Shown piece after piece: positions 8,301 through 17,179 of a stretch of 42,855 bases of DNA. Location: NCBI GenBank assembly GCA_937924335.1, contig CALDWW010000094.1, forward strand, positions 1 to 42,855, in the 5' to 3' direction. The translations under genes and the position numbers were made by a program. Within the stretch, counting starts at the first letter, position 1. Every line of letters begins with the position of its first letter. The stretch is from an uncultured Gammaproteobacteria bacterium. Its GTDB lineage: Bacteria > Pseudomonadota > Gammaproteobacteria > Steroidobacterales > XN24. Below the pieces are notes generated by a model, which was not told the DNA's origin, ran no database searches, and was given only the letters and a program-made list of their open reading frames with translations.

Positions 8301-9049
8301 CGGCAAAAACGCTCGAAGATGAAGTCGTGCTTGTAACCGGCGCCTCACGCGGAATCGGCCGTGCCATCGCGCTTGCCCTCGGGCAACGTGGATCCACGGT
8401 TATAGGAACGGCCACAACTGAGGAGGGCGGCAAAAAGATTTCAGATGACCTCCACGAACAGGGAATCAGCGGAAGGGGAGCACAGCTGGACGTCGCAGAC
8501 TCCGATTCCGTGGAGCAGGTAGTCAAGGATATCGCGGCCGCCGAAGGGCCGGTCAGCATCCTGGTCAATAATGCGGGCGTGACCCGTGACAACCTGCTGC
8601 TGAGAATGAAACCCGATGATTGGGACACGGTGATAGAGACCAATCTCACTGCCCTCTATCGCACCTCGCGGGCATGCCTGCGGGGGATGATGAAGCTCAG
8701 ACGCGGGCGCATCATCAATATCGGTTCCGTGGTCGGCCTCATGGGTAATCCCGGTCAGGGGAACTATTGCGCATCCAAGGCCGGGATGATCGGATTCACC
8801 AAGTCGCTTGCCCGGGAAGTTGGCTCCCGGAATATCACGGTAAATACCGTGGCACCGGGCTTCATCGAAACCGACATGACCCGTGAAATGGATGCCTCGC
8901 AGAGAGAGGCGCTGGCAGCCCAAATTCCGCTCGCACGCCTCGGTTCGCCTGAGGACATCGCGGAGGCGGTAGCTTTTCTGGCTTCGTCGGCCGCCGCATA
9001 TATCACCGGAGAGACGCTCAACGTCAACGGCGGGATGTACATGACCTGA
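8297..9049 (+). CDS. fabG: 3-oxoacyl-ACP reductase FabG
   Basis: A 250-residue short-chain dehydrogenase that reduces 3-oxoacyl-ACP with NADPH. The nucleotide-binding motif is TGASRGIG (residues 14-21), NNAG is at 91-94, and the catalytic residues are Ser144, Tyr157 and Lys161 in YCASK. The family ending ITGETLNVNGGMYM is intact. It is translationally coupled to fabD by a 4-base overlap and followed by acpP, the standard fab order. Confidence 0.97.
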   Translation: MTAKTLEDEVVLVTGASRGIGRAIALALGQRGSTVIGTATTEEGGKKISDDLHEQGISGRGAQLDVADSDSVEQVVKDIAAAEGPVSILVNNAGVTRDNLLLRMKPDDWDTVIETNLTALYRTSRACLRGMMKLRRGRIINIGSVVGLMGNPGQGNYCASKAGMIGFTKSLAREVGSRNITVNTVAPGFIETDMTREMDASQREALAAQIPLARLGSPEDIAEAVAFLASSAAAYITGETLNVNGGMYMT

Positions 9050-9216
9050 GAAGCGGACAGGCGATCGCCGGTCTGATCGCAGGTCAGGCGCCGCCGGGCA
9101 CCGGTGGCTCCGGTTATAGATTGACTCCATGATATTCAATACAATGACGCTCTTGACCCGAAGCCAGAGGGCGGCGGGGTCAGTTCAGACCACCGAATCT
9201 TGAGGACCGACAAGTA

Positions 9217-9459
9217 ATGAGCAGCATCGAAGAACAGGTCAAGAACATCGTCGCGGAACAGTTGGGGGTAAAGGAAGAAGAGGTTACCGCCGATGCGTCT
9301 TTCGTCGATGATTTGGGTGCCGATTCCCTGGACACGGTAGAACTCGTCATGGCGCTCGAAGAGGCATTCGAGTGCGAAATTCCCGACGAGGAGGCCGAGA
9401 AGATCACGACGGTCCAGCAGGCCATTGATTACGTCAAGGAACGCGCCAGCGACAAGTGA
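9217..9459 (+). CDS. acpP: Acyl carrier protein AcpP
   Basis: An 80-residue acidic carrier protein, the normal size. Ser37 in [12 protein letters not shown] is the 4'-phosphopantetheine attachment site. It carries intermediates between the Fab enzymes. The 167-base gap after fabG is the largest inside this run and may hold an acpP promoter; TTGACT at 9121 and TACAAT at 9140 are present, but the 13-base spacing is poor for a sigma-70 promoter. Confidence 0.98.
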   Translation: MSSIEEQVKNIVAEQLGVKEEEVTADASFVDDLGADSLDTVELVMALEEAFECEIPDEEAEKITTVQQAIDYVKERASDK

Positions 9460-9537
9460 TCGCAGTGCTCCCCAGGATCTGACGTCGCCTGTAGCGACGA
9501 CTCGGGTCGACGGCTCACCCCTTTCGAGGTGAAACCC

Positions 9538-10785
9538 TTGTCCAAACGCCGTGTTGTAGTCACCGGGCTCGGAATCGTATCCCCTGTGGGAAATACGGTT
9601 GAGTCCGCGTGGCGGGCTGTTCTGGATGGTCGCAGCGGCATCGGCCCGATTACGCGGCTGGACGCCAGCAAATTCAGCACCCGGATCGGGGGCTGTATCC
9701 ATGACTTCGATATCGGCGAGTACATGTCCCCCAAGGACATGCGCAAGATGGACGCGTTCATGCACTATGGCGTGGCGTCCTGTGTACAGGCCATCCTGGA
9801 TTCGGGATTCGAGGTCACTGAAGAGAACTCCCCGCGCATCGGCGTCGCGTTTGGCTCCGGGATAGGTGGGCTGGAGACTATCGAGGCCAATTTCGAGAAG
9901 TATCTCGTGGCGGACAAGTCGCCGCGGAGGATTTCGCCGTTCTTCATCCCGGGCAGCATCATTAACATGGTGGCCGGACACGTTTCGATCGCCTACGGCA
10001 TTCGGGGCCCGAACCTTTCCCTGGTGACGGCGTGCACGACCGCGACCCACAACATCGGCGTTGCCGCCCGGTGTATCGCGTATGGCGACGCCGACATCAT
10101 GGTGGCTGGCGGATCGGAAATGGCCACCACAGCCCTGGGCCTCGGCGGTTTCTGTTCGGCGAAGGCGTTGTCCACGCGCAATGACGATCCAGAGAAAGCC
10201 AGCCGGCCATGGGATCGAGATCGCGACGGATTCGTCCTCAGCGACGGCGCCGGCGCTTTGGTCATCGAAGAGTTCGAGCATGCCAGGGCACGTGGCGCGA
10301 CAATTTACGCCGAGCTGTCAGGGTTCGGCATGAGCGGCGATGCACATCACATCACCGCCCCGCTGGCCACCGGCGAAGGCGCGCAGCTGTGCATGGAAAA
10401 TGCCCTGCGGGATGCCCAGGTGACCGCCGAGGAGGTCGACTACATCAATGCTCACGGCACATCTACGCCGCTTGGTGACAAAGCGGAAACGGTTGCCATC
10501 AAGGGCGCATTCGGCCCCCGGGCAGGCGAGGTGGCCGTCAGTTCGACGAAGTCCATGACCGGACACCTGCTCGGCGCTGCGGGCGCCGTAGAAGCAATCT
10601 TCTCGATTCTCGCCATCCGCGATGGCGTAGCCCCTCCGACGATCAATTACGATACGCCCGATCCCGAGTGCGATCTGGACTACGTGCCGAATGAGGCGCG
10701 GGAAATGCCTATTCGGGTGAGCCTCTCGAATTCATTCGGTTTCGGCGGGACCAACGGCACGCTGGTGTTCCGCGCGCCGGACTAG
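9538..10785 (+). CDS. fabF: 3-oxoacyl-ACP synthase II FabF
   Basis: The condensing enzyme that elongates acyl-ACP with malonyl-ACP, about 415 residues. The catalytic Cys is in [11 protein letters not shown] (about residue 166), with the two active-site histidines in [12 protein letters not shown] and [14 protein letters not shown] chose the TTG at 9538 because the protein then begins (M)[18 protein letters not shown], the usual FabF N-terminus, and a GAGGTG sequence lies about 8 bases upstream. The GTG at 9529 is part of that ribosome-binding site. It follows acpP as in most proteobacteria. Confidence 0.96.
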   Translation: MSKRRVVVTGLGIVSPVGNTVESAWRAVLDGRSGIGPITRLDASKFSTRIGGCIHDFDIGEYMSPKDMRKMDAFMHYGVASCVQAILDSGFEVTEENSPRIGVAFGSGIGGLETIEANFEKYLVADKSPRRISPFFIPGSIINMVAGHVSIAYGIRGPNLSLVTACTTATHNIGVAARCIAYGDADIMVAGGSEMATTALGLGGFCSAKALSTRNDDPEKASRPWDRDRDGFVLSDGAGALVIEEFEHARARGATIYAELSGFGMSGDAHHITAPLATGEGAQLCMENALRDAQVTAEEVDYINAHGTSTPLGDKAETVAIKGAFGPRAGEVAVSSTKSMTGHLLGAAGAVEAIFSILAIRDGVAPPTINYDTPDPECDLDYVPNEAREMPIRVSLSNSFGFGGTNGTLVFRAPD

Positions 10786-10808
10786 CCGCCTGGCAAGTCC
10801 GGCCACCG

Positions 10809-12194
10809 ATGTCAGGTCTTTGGGGAACCGAGGAGAAGCGAGCCATCGAGTATCGCGATGACCTCGCGCTGACTATTCACGAGAACACCCCGGACCGCTA
10901 CCCGTTTCTTCTCGAGAGCCCGGCACGCAATACGCGACAGGGCCGCTTCGACATTCTTTTCTCCTTTCCCGGCGAAACACTGACTCTCGATCATCAGGGC
11001 ACCCTGCACGGGGCGGTGTCTGACGGTTCGCACGAGTTCCTGACCGCCCTCAACGGCTGGTGGCAACATGAGCACGTCGAGTTGCCTGCATCCGACAGCC
11101 CGTTCCGTGGCGGCTGGTTCATCTTCCTCGCCTACGAACTCGCCGATCAGATAGAACCCACTCTCGGACTGAGAGCCAGCGGGCCGCTGCCCGTCGCCCT
11201 GGCTGTAAGGATACGATCCGGGTTCGTAATCGATCATGCCACCCGGTCCGCGTGGGCATTCGCCGAACAGGGTCACGAGCATCTGCTCGCCGACATGCTC
11301 GACGATGCCCGGACTGCCAGGCCCGATGAGCAGCCGCGCCCGGAGGATGGATCGCTGTTGGCGGGTAGCCTGGACGAGGAACCGGAAGAGCGTTACCTGG
11401 ACGCGATTGCGCGCACAAAACGCTATATCCGGGATGGGGACATTTTCCAGGCCAATCTCTCCCGTCACTGGCGGGGCCGGCTCGCGGACGGTGTCAAACC
11501 GGTCGACGTCTACAGGAGACTCAGGTCGAGCAATCCCGGACCTTTCGCGGGCATGATGCGCTGGGCGGACCAGTACGTGCTGAGTTCGTCGCCGGAGCGG
11601 CTGTTGCGCATCCGTGATGGAGTGGCGGAGACTCGTCCGATCGCCGGGACCCGTCCACGTGGGACGGATGATGCCAGCGATCGTGATCTGTCGAGCGAGC
11701 TCCTCAGCCACCCGAAAGAGCGCGCGGAGCACGTGATGCTCATCGATCTGGAGAGGAACGACCTTGGCAGAGTGTGTATGCCGGGTAGCGTCGAGGTCGA
11801 TGAGCTGATGGTCGTCGAGACCTATGCGCACGTTCACCACATCGTCTCGAATATTCGGGGTCGCCTGAGATCCGAAGTCCTGCCTGGAGATGCGTTGCGG
11901 GCTGTCTTCCCTGGAGGCACCATCACCGGGTGTCCGAAAGTCCGCTGCATGGAGATCATCGACGAGCTGGAGCCTCTGGCGCGCACGGCATACACCGGCA
12001 CATTTGGCTACATAAACCGTGACGGCAGCATGGACACCAACATTCTCATACGGACGCTCCAGCTCGACGGCCGAGACCTGTGTTTTCGCGCTGGCGGTGG
12101 CATCGTGGCAGACTCAGATCCGGCTGCAGAGCTGGAAGAGACGCGCGCCAAGGCCCGCGGCCTGCGCCTCGCTCTGGAGGGTTGCGCCGAGTGA
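10809..12194 (+). CDS. pabB: Aminodeoxychorismate synthase component I (PabB-like)
   Basis: A 461-residue chorismate-using enzyme that makes 4-amino-4-deoxychorismate, the precursor of p-aminobenzoate and folate. The chorismate-binding domain covers about residues 195-455, with RYIRDGDIFQANLSR, PIAGTRPRG, HPKERAEHVMLIDLERNDLGR and FPGGTITGCPKVRCME. The PIAGT motif (Ala279) replaces the PIKGT of E. coli PabB, whose Lys is a nucleophile. As I recall, Stenotrophomonas-type PabB shares the Ala. Anthranilate synthase (TrpE) is the alternative, but the pabC gene directly after it, overlapping its stop, favours PabB. Confidence 0.88.
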   Translation: MSGLWGTEEKRAIEYRDDLALTIHENTPDRYPFLLESPARNTRQGRFDILFSFPGETLTLDHQGTLHGAVSDGSHEFLTALNGWWQHEHVELPASDSPFRGGWFIFLAYELADQIEPTLGLRASGPLPVALAVRIRSGFVIDHATRSAWAFAEQGHEHLLADMLDDARTARPDEQPRPEDGSLLAGSLDEEPEERYLDAIARTKRYIRDGDIFQANLSRHWRGRLADGVKPVDVYRRLRSSNPGPFAGMMRWADQYVLSSSPERLLRIRDGVAETRPIAGTRPRGTDDASDRDLSSELLSHPKERAEHVMLIDLERNDLGRVCMPGSVEVDELMVVETYAHVHHIVSNIRGRLRSEVLPGDALRAVFPGGTITGCPKVRCMEIIDELEPLARTAYTGTFGYINRDGSMDTNILIRTLQLDGRDLCFRAGGGIVADSDPAAELEETRAKARGLRLALEGCAE

Positions 12195-13018
12195 CAGGAC
12201 CCCAGCACCCCATACCGTCGACGATACCAAGCGATGATCGCGGCCTTGCCTATGGCGACGGTCTGTTCGAGACCATGCGGGTATGGCAAGCACGTGTGCC
12301 ACTATTGCAGCGGCACCTGGATCGGCTATTGAAGGGTTGCAGGAGACTCGGCATTCCCGCGCCGTCACGTGACATCCTGATCCGGCATGTCGAGGACGCG
12401 GTCGAGTCTCTAGACAACGAAGGTATCGTAAAGCTGATGCTCACGCGCGGGAGCGGTGGGCGCGGGTACCGGCCCGGCCGCTCCCAACCTCGTTTGGTGA
12501 CCTCTGCCCATCCGCTTCCGGAGCACCTAGGCGACCGCGCTCGAACAGGTGCCGCGATCCAGCTCTGCACGACAAGGATCGGCCGCAACCCTGCCACCGC
12601 TGGTCTGAAACATCTTGGCAGGCTGGAACAGGTCCTGGCGGCGATGGAATTGCGCGATGACGTGGACGAAGGACTGATGCTGGACGAACTCGATCATGTG
12701 ATCGAAGGTACCCGCTCGAACCTCTTCCTGGCGGGCGATGACCGGCTGGTCACGCCTGCTCTGGACTTCTCGGGGGTCGCTGGGGTGATGCGGGACTGGG
12801 TGATCCAGGCCGCAAGCGGACTCGGCATGGCAGTAGAAGAGTCGGCAATCTCAGTCGATGATCTGGCAAGAGCCAACGAGATTTTTCTTACCAACTCTGT
12901 GATCGGAATCTGGCCGGTGGTCAGCATCCGCGGGCTCGATTGGGAGAGCGGCTGCGGACCGATGACAAGCAGACTGGTGACCGCATTGGGCGAGGAGGTC
13001 GGGGCGTGGGACGACTGA
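12191..13018 (+). CDS. pabC: 4-amino-4-deoxychorismate lyase PabC
   Basis: A 275-residue PLP-dependent fold-type IV enzyme that releases p-aminobenzoate and pyruvate from aminodeoxychorismate. Hallmarks are DRGLAYGDGLFETM at the N-terminus, KLMLTRGSGGRGY, the lysine in AGLKHLGRLEQVLA and EGTRSNLFL. The start is a GTG in a GTGA overlap with the pabB stop. The frame is open further upstream, but that stretch only shadows pabB. It completes the two-step PABA branch with pabB. Confidence 0.93.
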   Translation: MTGPQHPIPSTIPSDDRGLAYGDGLFETMRVWQARVPLLQRHLDRLLKGCRRLGIPAPSRDILIRHVEDAVESLDNEGIVKLMLTRGSGGRGYRPGRSQPRLVTSAHPLPEHLGDRARTGAAIQLCTTRIGRNPATAGLKHLGRLEQVLAAMELRDDVDEGLMLDELDHVIEGTRSNLFLAGDDRLVTPALDFSGVAGVMRDWVIQAASGLGMAVEESAISVDDLARANEIFLTNSVIGIWPVVSIRGLDWESGCGPMTSRLVTALGEEVGAWDD

Positions 13019-14037
13019 CCCGAATCCTCTTCCTGGCGCTGGGAATTACGGTCGCAGTGAGCATCGTCAGCATCCTGTATATCCGGCATTACCTGGAGTC
13101 TCCGCTTCCTGTCGCGCGATCCGAGACATTCACGATTCCGTCAGGTCGGGGAACCAGCGCCGTCGCCAGGGACCTTGAGCGGGCGGGTCTGCTAAGCCGG
13201 CCGCAGCTATTTGCCCTCTACGCTCGTTACCGTGGTCTGGCCAGTGACATCAAGGCAGGCGAATACCTGATTGAAGCCGGGCAGACGCCTGGGGGTCTAT
13301 TGGCGCAGTTCGTAGAGGGCCGGGTAGTTCTGCATAGCCTGACGCTCGTAGAAGGCTGGACCTTCCGTCAGGCTCTGGAAGCGATTCAGTCGCACGAGGC
13401 GGTTGACGTCGTACTGGACAGCGACGACGAGTCAAGCATCGCCAGTCTGACCGGGCTGCCGATGGAGTCACCCGAAGGTTGGTTGCTGCCGGAGACCTAT
13501 CACTTTCCACGCGGCTCAACCGATATGGAACTCCTGAGTCTCGCCGCCAGCGCGATGCGGGACGCTCTCGATGCAGCCTGGTCCGGCCGCGAGGACGGGC
13601 TTCCATTGAAGGACTCCTACGAGGCTCTGATTCTGGCATCAATCGTGGAGAAAGAGACCGGCATCGCATCCGAACGGGCCCGCATCGCCGGCGTGTTCGT
13701 ACGAAGACTACGCAGGGGTATGCGGCTGCAGACGGACCCGACCGTTATCTATGGGCTGGGTGCCGGCTACACCGGCAATCTCCGTCGTGTGGACCTTGAA
13801 CGGGACACCCCCTACAACACCTATACGCGCCACGGACTCCCCCCAACACCGATCGCTCTGCCGGGCAAGGGAGCGTTGCTTGCGGTAGCCCACCCAACAG
13901 ACGAGGACACGCTGTACTTCGTGGCGACGGGCGAGGGTGACGGCACCCACTACTTTTCAAGGACACTGGAGGAGCATAATCAGGCGGTGAGCAGATATCT
14001 CGCGCGGCTGAGAGAATCCAGAGGTAAAGAGAAGTGA
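13006..14037 (+). CDS. mltG: Endolytic murein transglycosylase MltG
   Basis: A 343-residue inner-membrane enzyme (YceG family) that cuts nascent peptidoglycan strands and sets their length. It has one N-terminal membrane helix (ILFLALGITVAVSIVSILYI), a LysM-like region, and the catalytic Glu in ILASIVEKETG. RLRRGMRLQTDPTVIYGLG and YNTYTRHGLPPTPIALPG are family signatures. The GTG at 13006 is chosen because GAGGAGG lies 7 bases upstream and the membrane helix follows directly. It overlaps the end of pabC by 13 bases and tmk by 4. Confidence 0.95.
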   Translation: MGRLTRILFLALGITVAVSIVSILYIRHYLESPLPVARSETFTIPSGRGTSAVARDLERAGLLSRPQLFALYARYRGLASDIKAGEYLIEAGQTPGGLLAQFVEGRVVLHSLTLVEGWTFRQALEAIQSHEAVDVVLDSDDESSIASLTGLPMESPEGWLLPETYHFPRGSTDMELLSLAASAMRDALDAAWSGREDGLPLKDSYEALILASIVEKETGIASERARIAGVFVRRLRRGMRLQTDPTVIYGLGAGYTGNLRRVDLERDTPYNTYTRHGLPPTPIALPGKGALLAVAHPTDEDTLYFVATGEGDGTHYFSRTLEEHNQAVSRYLARLRESRGKEK

Positions 14038-14651
14038 CCGGCAGGTTCATCACACTCGAAGGAATCGAGGGCGTCGGGAAATCCACCAACACCAAGTTCG
14101 TCGCGGACCTGATCAAGGCCGCCGGCCACGATGTGATCATTACCCGGGAGCCGGGCGGCACCCCGCTGGCCGAACGACTCCGGGACATAGCCCTGCATCA
14201 TGACGATGAGCCTGTGCCGGCGACGGCAGAGTTACTCATCATGTTTGCGGCCAGGAGCCTTCATCTGGAGAACCTGATCAAGCCTGCCATCGCCGCAGGC
14301 CGATGGGTCGTCTGTGATCGATTTACCGATGCCACCTATGCCTACCAGGGCGGGGGCAGGGGACAAGATGGCGAGCGTATCTCCGCGCTGGAGCGCTGGG
14401 TCCAGTCTGGCACCCAACCGGATCTCACCATCCTGCTGGACGCGGATCCGACCATTGGCATGACGAGGGCGGCGGAGCGAAGTGCGGCCGATCGCTTCGA
14501 GCGCGAGCGTGAGGAGTTCTTTCAACGCGTCCGGCTGACTTATCTGGCGCGCGCCGAGAGGTACACGTCCCGTTTCCGGGTCATCGATGCGGGACGGTCC
14601 CTGGACAGAGTTCAGGAAGACATTAGAAACGTTATTAACAAAGAATTATAA
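14034..14651 (+). CDS. tmk: Thymidylate kinase Tmk
   Basis: A 205-residue kinase that phosphorylates dTMP to dTDP. The P-loop is EGIEGVGKST, the DR(F) motif is VVCDRFTDATYAYQGGGRG, and the lid region includes ERSAADRFERE. It starts with GTG in a GTGA overlap with mltG. The last codons (EDIRNVINKEL) lie in a sharply AT-rich patch that forms an inverted repeat with the holB start. Confidence 0.96.
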   Translation: MTGRFITLEGIEGVGKSTNTKFVADLIKAAGHDVIITREPGGTPLAERLRDIALHHDDEPVPATAELLIMFAARSLHLENLIKPAIAAGRWVVCDRFTDATYAYQGGGRGQDGERISALERWVQSGTQPDLTILLDADPTIGMTRAAERSAADRFEREREEFFQRVRLTYLARAERYTSRFRVIDAGRSLDRVQEDIRNVINKEL

Positions 14652-14663
14652 ATATTTGTTAAT
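14634..14663 (+). promoter_or_regulatory. AT-rich inverted repeat spanning the tmk stop and holB start
   Basis: Perfect 9-bp arms ATTAACAAA and TTTGTTAAT flank a 12-base loop. The tmk TAA (14649-14651) is in the loop, and the first two bases of the holB ATG (14662-14664) are in the right arm. In mRNA the stem would hide the holB start until a ribosome reaches the end of tmk, so this looks like a translational coupling element. The patch has almost no G or C although its surroundings are GC-rich. It also contains TATAAA at 14647, so an internal promoter is an alternative reading. Confidence 0.5.
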
Positions 14664-15588
14664 GAATACTTTGTTTTGGCAAGAAAATAACTGGAACACG
14701 ATCCTGGGCGCGCATGAACAGGACCGTGTGCCCCATGCGTTGCTCCTGGAGGGCCCCGCGGGACTGGGGAAGACACTGTTTGCCGAACGTCTGGCCGCCT
14801 TGTTGCTCGACCTGGGCCCGGTCAAGGCCGGGTCCGTTTTCGCTCATCCGGATCTCTCACGAGTCGGGGTTCCGGAGGGGAAGAAACAGATCACGGTCGG
14901 CCAGATCAGGGAGCTTTGTACAGAACTCTCGATGACCAGTCACGGCTCGGGGTATAAGGTCGCAATCATCGATCCGGCAGACAAGATGAACACCAGTGCA
15001 GCGAATTCACTCCTGAAGACGCTCGAGGAACCGACGCCGGATACGGTGCTGATCCTCATCCGGGCGCGGCTTGACACGTTGCCCGCGACCATTGCGAGCC
15101 GCTGTCAGCGGCTGCGCTTCGCCGTGCCGTCCACGGAATCGGCGCTGGAATGGCTGTCTGATCATGACGGCACCCGCAACTGGCGGCCCCTGCTGGAAAT
15201 GGCGGCCGGAGCCCCATTGGCCGCGCTGGAAGCGGCAAGGCAAGGCCTGGACGCTCTCGATGAGCGTTTTCTCGACGACCTTACGGGCATCGCGACAGGT
15301 CGACTTGACCCGATCGGGGTAGCCGCCGAGTGGAGCAAACTTGACCCGACAGTCAGCATCGCCTGGCTCAATTCTCAGGTTACCGCACTGATAAGGGCGA
15401 AATCGCGAAACGGTTCGGCGGAACGGGAGGGCTTGCAAATCCTGGCCAAGGACCTACCCTTGGAGCGGGTTTTTTTGTACCTGGATTCGGTCCAGGAGGC
15501 CCTGAGGCGCACGGACGGAGCGTTGAACCTGCAGATGTTGCTGGAGAGCCTGCTGATACCCTGGGCGTACGGGCTGCGGGGATGCTGA
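14662..15588 (+). CDS. holB: DNA polymerase III delta' subunit HolB
   Basis: A 308-residue clamp-loader subunit of the AAA+ family. Walker A is GPAGLGKT, the sensor region reads DPADKMNTSAANSLLKTLEEP, and the SRC motif is ASRCQRLRF. It works with DnaX and HolA to load the beta clamp. The four-cysteine zinc module found after Walker A in E. coli delta' is missing: only about 20 residues separate GKT from the HPDL motif, with no cysteine. The ATG at 14662 has no Shine-Dalgarno sequence and lies in a hairpin with the end of tmk. A start further upstream would lie inside tmk and is unlikely. Confidence 0.93.
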   Translation: MNTLFWQENNWNTILGAHEQDRVPHALLLEGPAGLGKTLFAERLAALLLDLGPVKAGSVFAHPDLSRVGVPEGKKQITVGQIRELCTELSMTSHGSGYKVAIIDPADKMNTSAANSLLKTLEEPTPDTVLILIRARLDTLPATIASRCQRLRFAVPSTESALEWLSDHDGTRNWRPLLEMAAGAPLAALEAARQGLDALDERFLDDLTGIATGRLDPIGVAAEWSKLDPTVSIAWLNSQVTALIRAKSRNGSAEREGLQILAKDLPLERVFLYLDSVQEALRRTDGALNLQMLLESLLIPWAYGLRGC

Positions 15589-15601
15589 CTGGAGTGTATT
15601 G

Positions 15602-15943
15602 GTGACGAACAAGCCTGGACTACTGACACTGACGATCAAGGACAAGAGCGCCTTGTACCTCGCCTACATGCCGTTTGTCCTCAATGGCGGGCTGTTCATC
15701 CCCACCAACAGCCAGTATCGCCTGGGAGACGAAGTCTTCATGCTCCTCAATCTGATGGGCGAGGACGAGAAGCTGCCGGTCGCCGGGCGCGTGATCTGGA
15801 TTACGCCCAAGGGAGCGCAGGGGAAGCGAACCGCGGGGATCGGGGTTCAGTTCAGCGAACAGGATCGAGGCGCAACCCAACGTAAGATCGAGACCTATCT
15901 CGCGGGCGCCCTCGGGGGCGACAAGCCGACCCACACCATGTAG
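15602..15943 (+). CDS. pilZ: PilZ-domain protein (type IV pilus assembly PilZ-like)
   Basis: A PilZ-domain protein of about 113 residues. The short form, its place right after holB and segments such as NGGLFIPT, GRVIWITPKG and GIGVQFS match the PilZ protein of type IV pilus assembly in gammaproteobacteria. The N-terminal RxxxR motif needed for cyclic-di-GMP binding is absent, as in the founding PilZ protein, so it probably does not bind the nucleotide directly. GTG at 15602 is preferred over TTG at 15599 because GGAG lies 7 bases upstream. Confidence 0.92.
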   Translation: MTNKPGLLTLTIKDKSALYLAYMPFVLNGGLFIPTNSQYRLGDEVFMLLNLMGEDEKLPVAGRVIWITPKGAQGKRTAGIGVQFSEQDRGATQRKIETYLAGALGGDKPTHTM

Positions 15944-15964
15944 CCGCGCCGGGCCAGCGTTCGG

Positions 15965-17044
15965 TCAGCCGGCACTCTCCACATCGGCCTTCGGGCGATC
16001 TCCAGCCATCTGATTGAGCCCGCCCTGCAATACATGGGCGGTGAATCCGCGCTCACTGAGTATGTAGGCTGCCGCCGAACTACGCCGACCGGTATCACAA
16101 CAGACAACATATGCTGTTTCAGCATCCAGCGCCTTCAGCTTCAGTCGAATGAAGTACAGCGGGATGTTGAGCGCGTCAGACTGGTGAAAATTCTCGAACT
16201 CACTGGGTAGGCGGACATCCAGCCACTTGCCGCCCTGAGCGATAATATCGGATGCCTCGTCGAACTCGACCCAGTGCAACAGGGGCTCGTTCATCAGGGT
16301 CTGAAAATCGTCTTTCCCGAGCCTTACGAGCGATCCGTCCGTGAGCATCGTCACCGTCGCGTTACGCGTCGCTTCCGAGATGAGGGCCTCTTCCCCGAAG
16401 GTGTCGCCGACTGCAAGTTCAGCCAGCTTGATACCTTCCTTGTTCAGCGGCGTCTCGCGGGTCACAACACACTTGCCGTCGGTCACGACGTAGAAGAAGT
16501 CACCTTCCTCACCTTGCTTGATAACGACATCGCCAGCCTTGTAGTTGACCTGCTCCATGCGCATGAATATGGCCTGGATGTTGGCGGCGGGAATGCGATG
16601 GAATGCCTTCGTCTGAAGCAGCGTGGTCATCCAGTCACCTGCGTCGGCCATGATCTCGCTGCGGAGTTCACTGACCTCGTAGGAACCGGTCTGATCCCAG
16701 GTCAACATGACGTCAACGAGATCAGAATCGACGGACACGAACTCCACGGGGCTGCGGGCTCTGGCACTCACGGTACGCGGGATGACCGGCGCGATGGGCG
16801 ATCTCGCTTCGCGGGAGCCGCCGTGGATGATCGCGATGACTTCGTCCTCATCGCGCAGCTCAACCTCACCTGAAATGATGAAGATCGACCGCTTTTCCGC
16901 ATCACCCTGCTTGAAGATGAACCGCCCGCCGGCAATTTCTTCGATAGAGGTCTTACGGGCCAGCGCCTTCAGATTCTCCATCTTCAGGCCGTCCAAGGGA
17001 GAAAACGCCTTGAGCTGACTCGGCTCGACTGGCTTTCTGGGCAT
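15965..17044 (-). CDS. Two cyclic-nucleotide-binding domains fused to a rhodanese domain
   Basis: A soluble protein of about 359 residues. Residues ~15-115 form a first cNMP-binding-like domain with a degenerate phosphate cassette (EARSPIAPVIPRTVSARA). Residues ~145-260 form a second with a canonical-looking cassette (FGEEALISEATRNATV). A rhodanese domain follows at about 265-350, with active-site loop VCCDTGRRSSAAA; the Cys before DTGRRS would carry sulfane sulfur. The family links nucleotide or stress sensing to sulfur chemistry, but its substrate is not known to me. I chose ATG 17044 because an AAGGTG-like site precedes it; ATG 17089 and a start at 17164 are also in frame. It is convergent with pilZ, with only 21 bases between stops. 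Confidence 0.82.
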   Translation of the reverse strand: MPRKPVEPSQLKAFSPLDGLKMENLKALARKTSIEEIAGGRFIFKQGDAEKRSIFIISGEVELRDEDEVIAIIHGGSREARSPIAPVIPRTVSARARSPVEFVSVDSDLVDVMLTWDQTGSYEVSELRSEIMADAGDWMTTLLQTKAFHRIPAANIQAIFMRMEQVNYKAGDVVIKQGEEGDFFYVVTDGKCVVTRETPLNKEGIKLAELAVGDTFGEEALISEATRNATVTMLTDGSLVRLGKDDFQTLMNEPLLHWVEFDEASDIIAQGGKWLDVRLPSEFENFHQSDALNIPLYFIRLKLKALDAETAYVVCCDTGRRSSAAAYILSERGFTAHVLQGGLNQMAGDRPKADVESAG

Positions 17045-17179
17045 GCCCCGCACCTTCGCTTTTTTGTTTGGTACCCGGTCGTATTGCATAAGAGTGTCTG
17101 AGCACCCAGCTCGTTCAGAAAATGGTAACACACCGCCGTCCCGGTCCAGACGGACGGAGTTCACGTCTTTCGCGCCTGA

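Noticed and set aside
9136..10281. Long open frame of about 381 residues on the minus strand under acpP/fabF
   Set aside because: It lies wholly opposite acpP and fabF, both certain, and has no recognisable domain; it is a GC-rich shadow.
15455..15478. CCC...GGG followed by seven T, like an intrinsic terminator or slippery site
   Set aside because: It is inside holB with a continuous conserved reading frame; the stem is only 4 bp and no alternative frame gives a sensible product.
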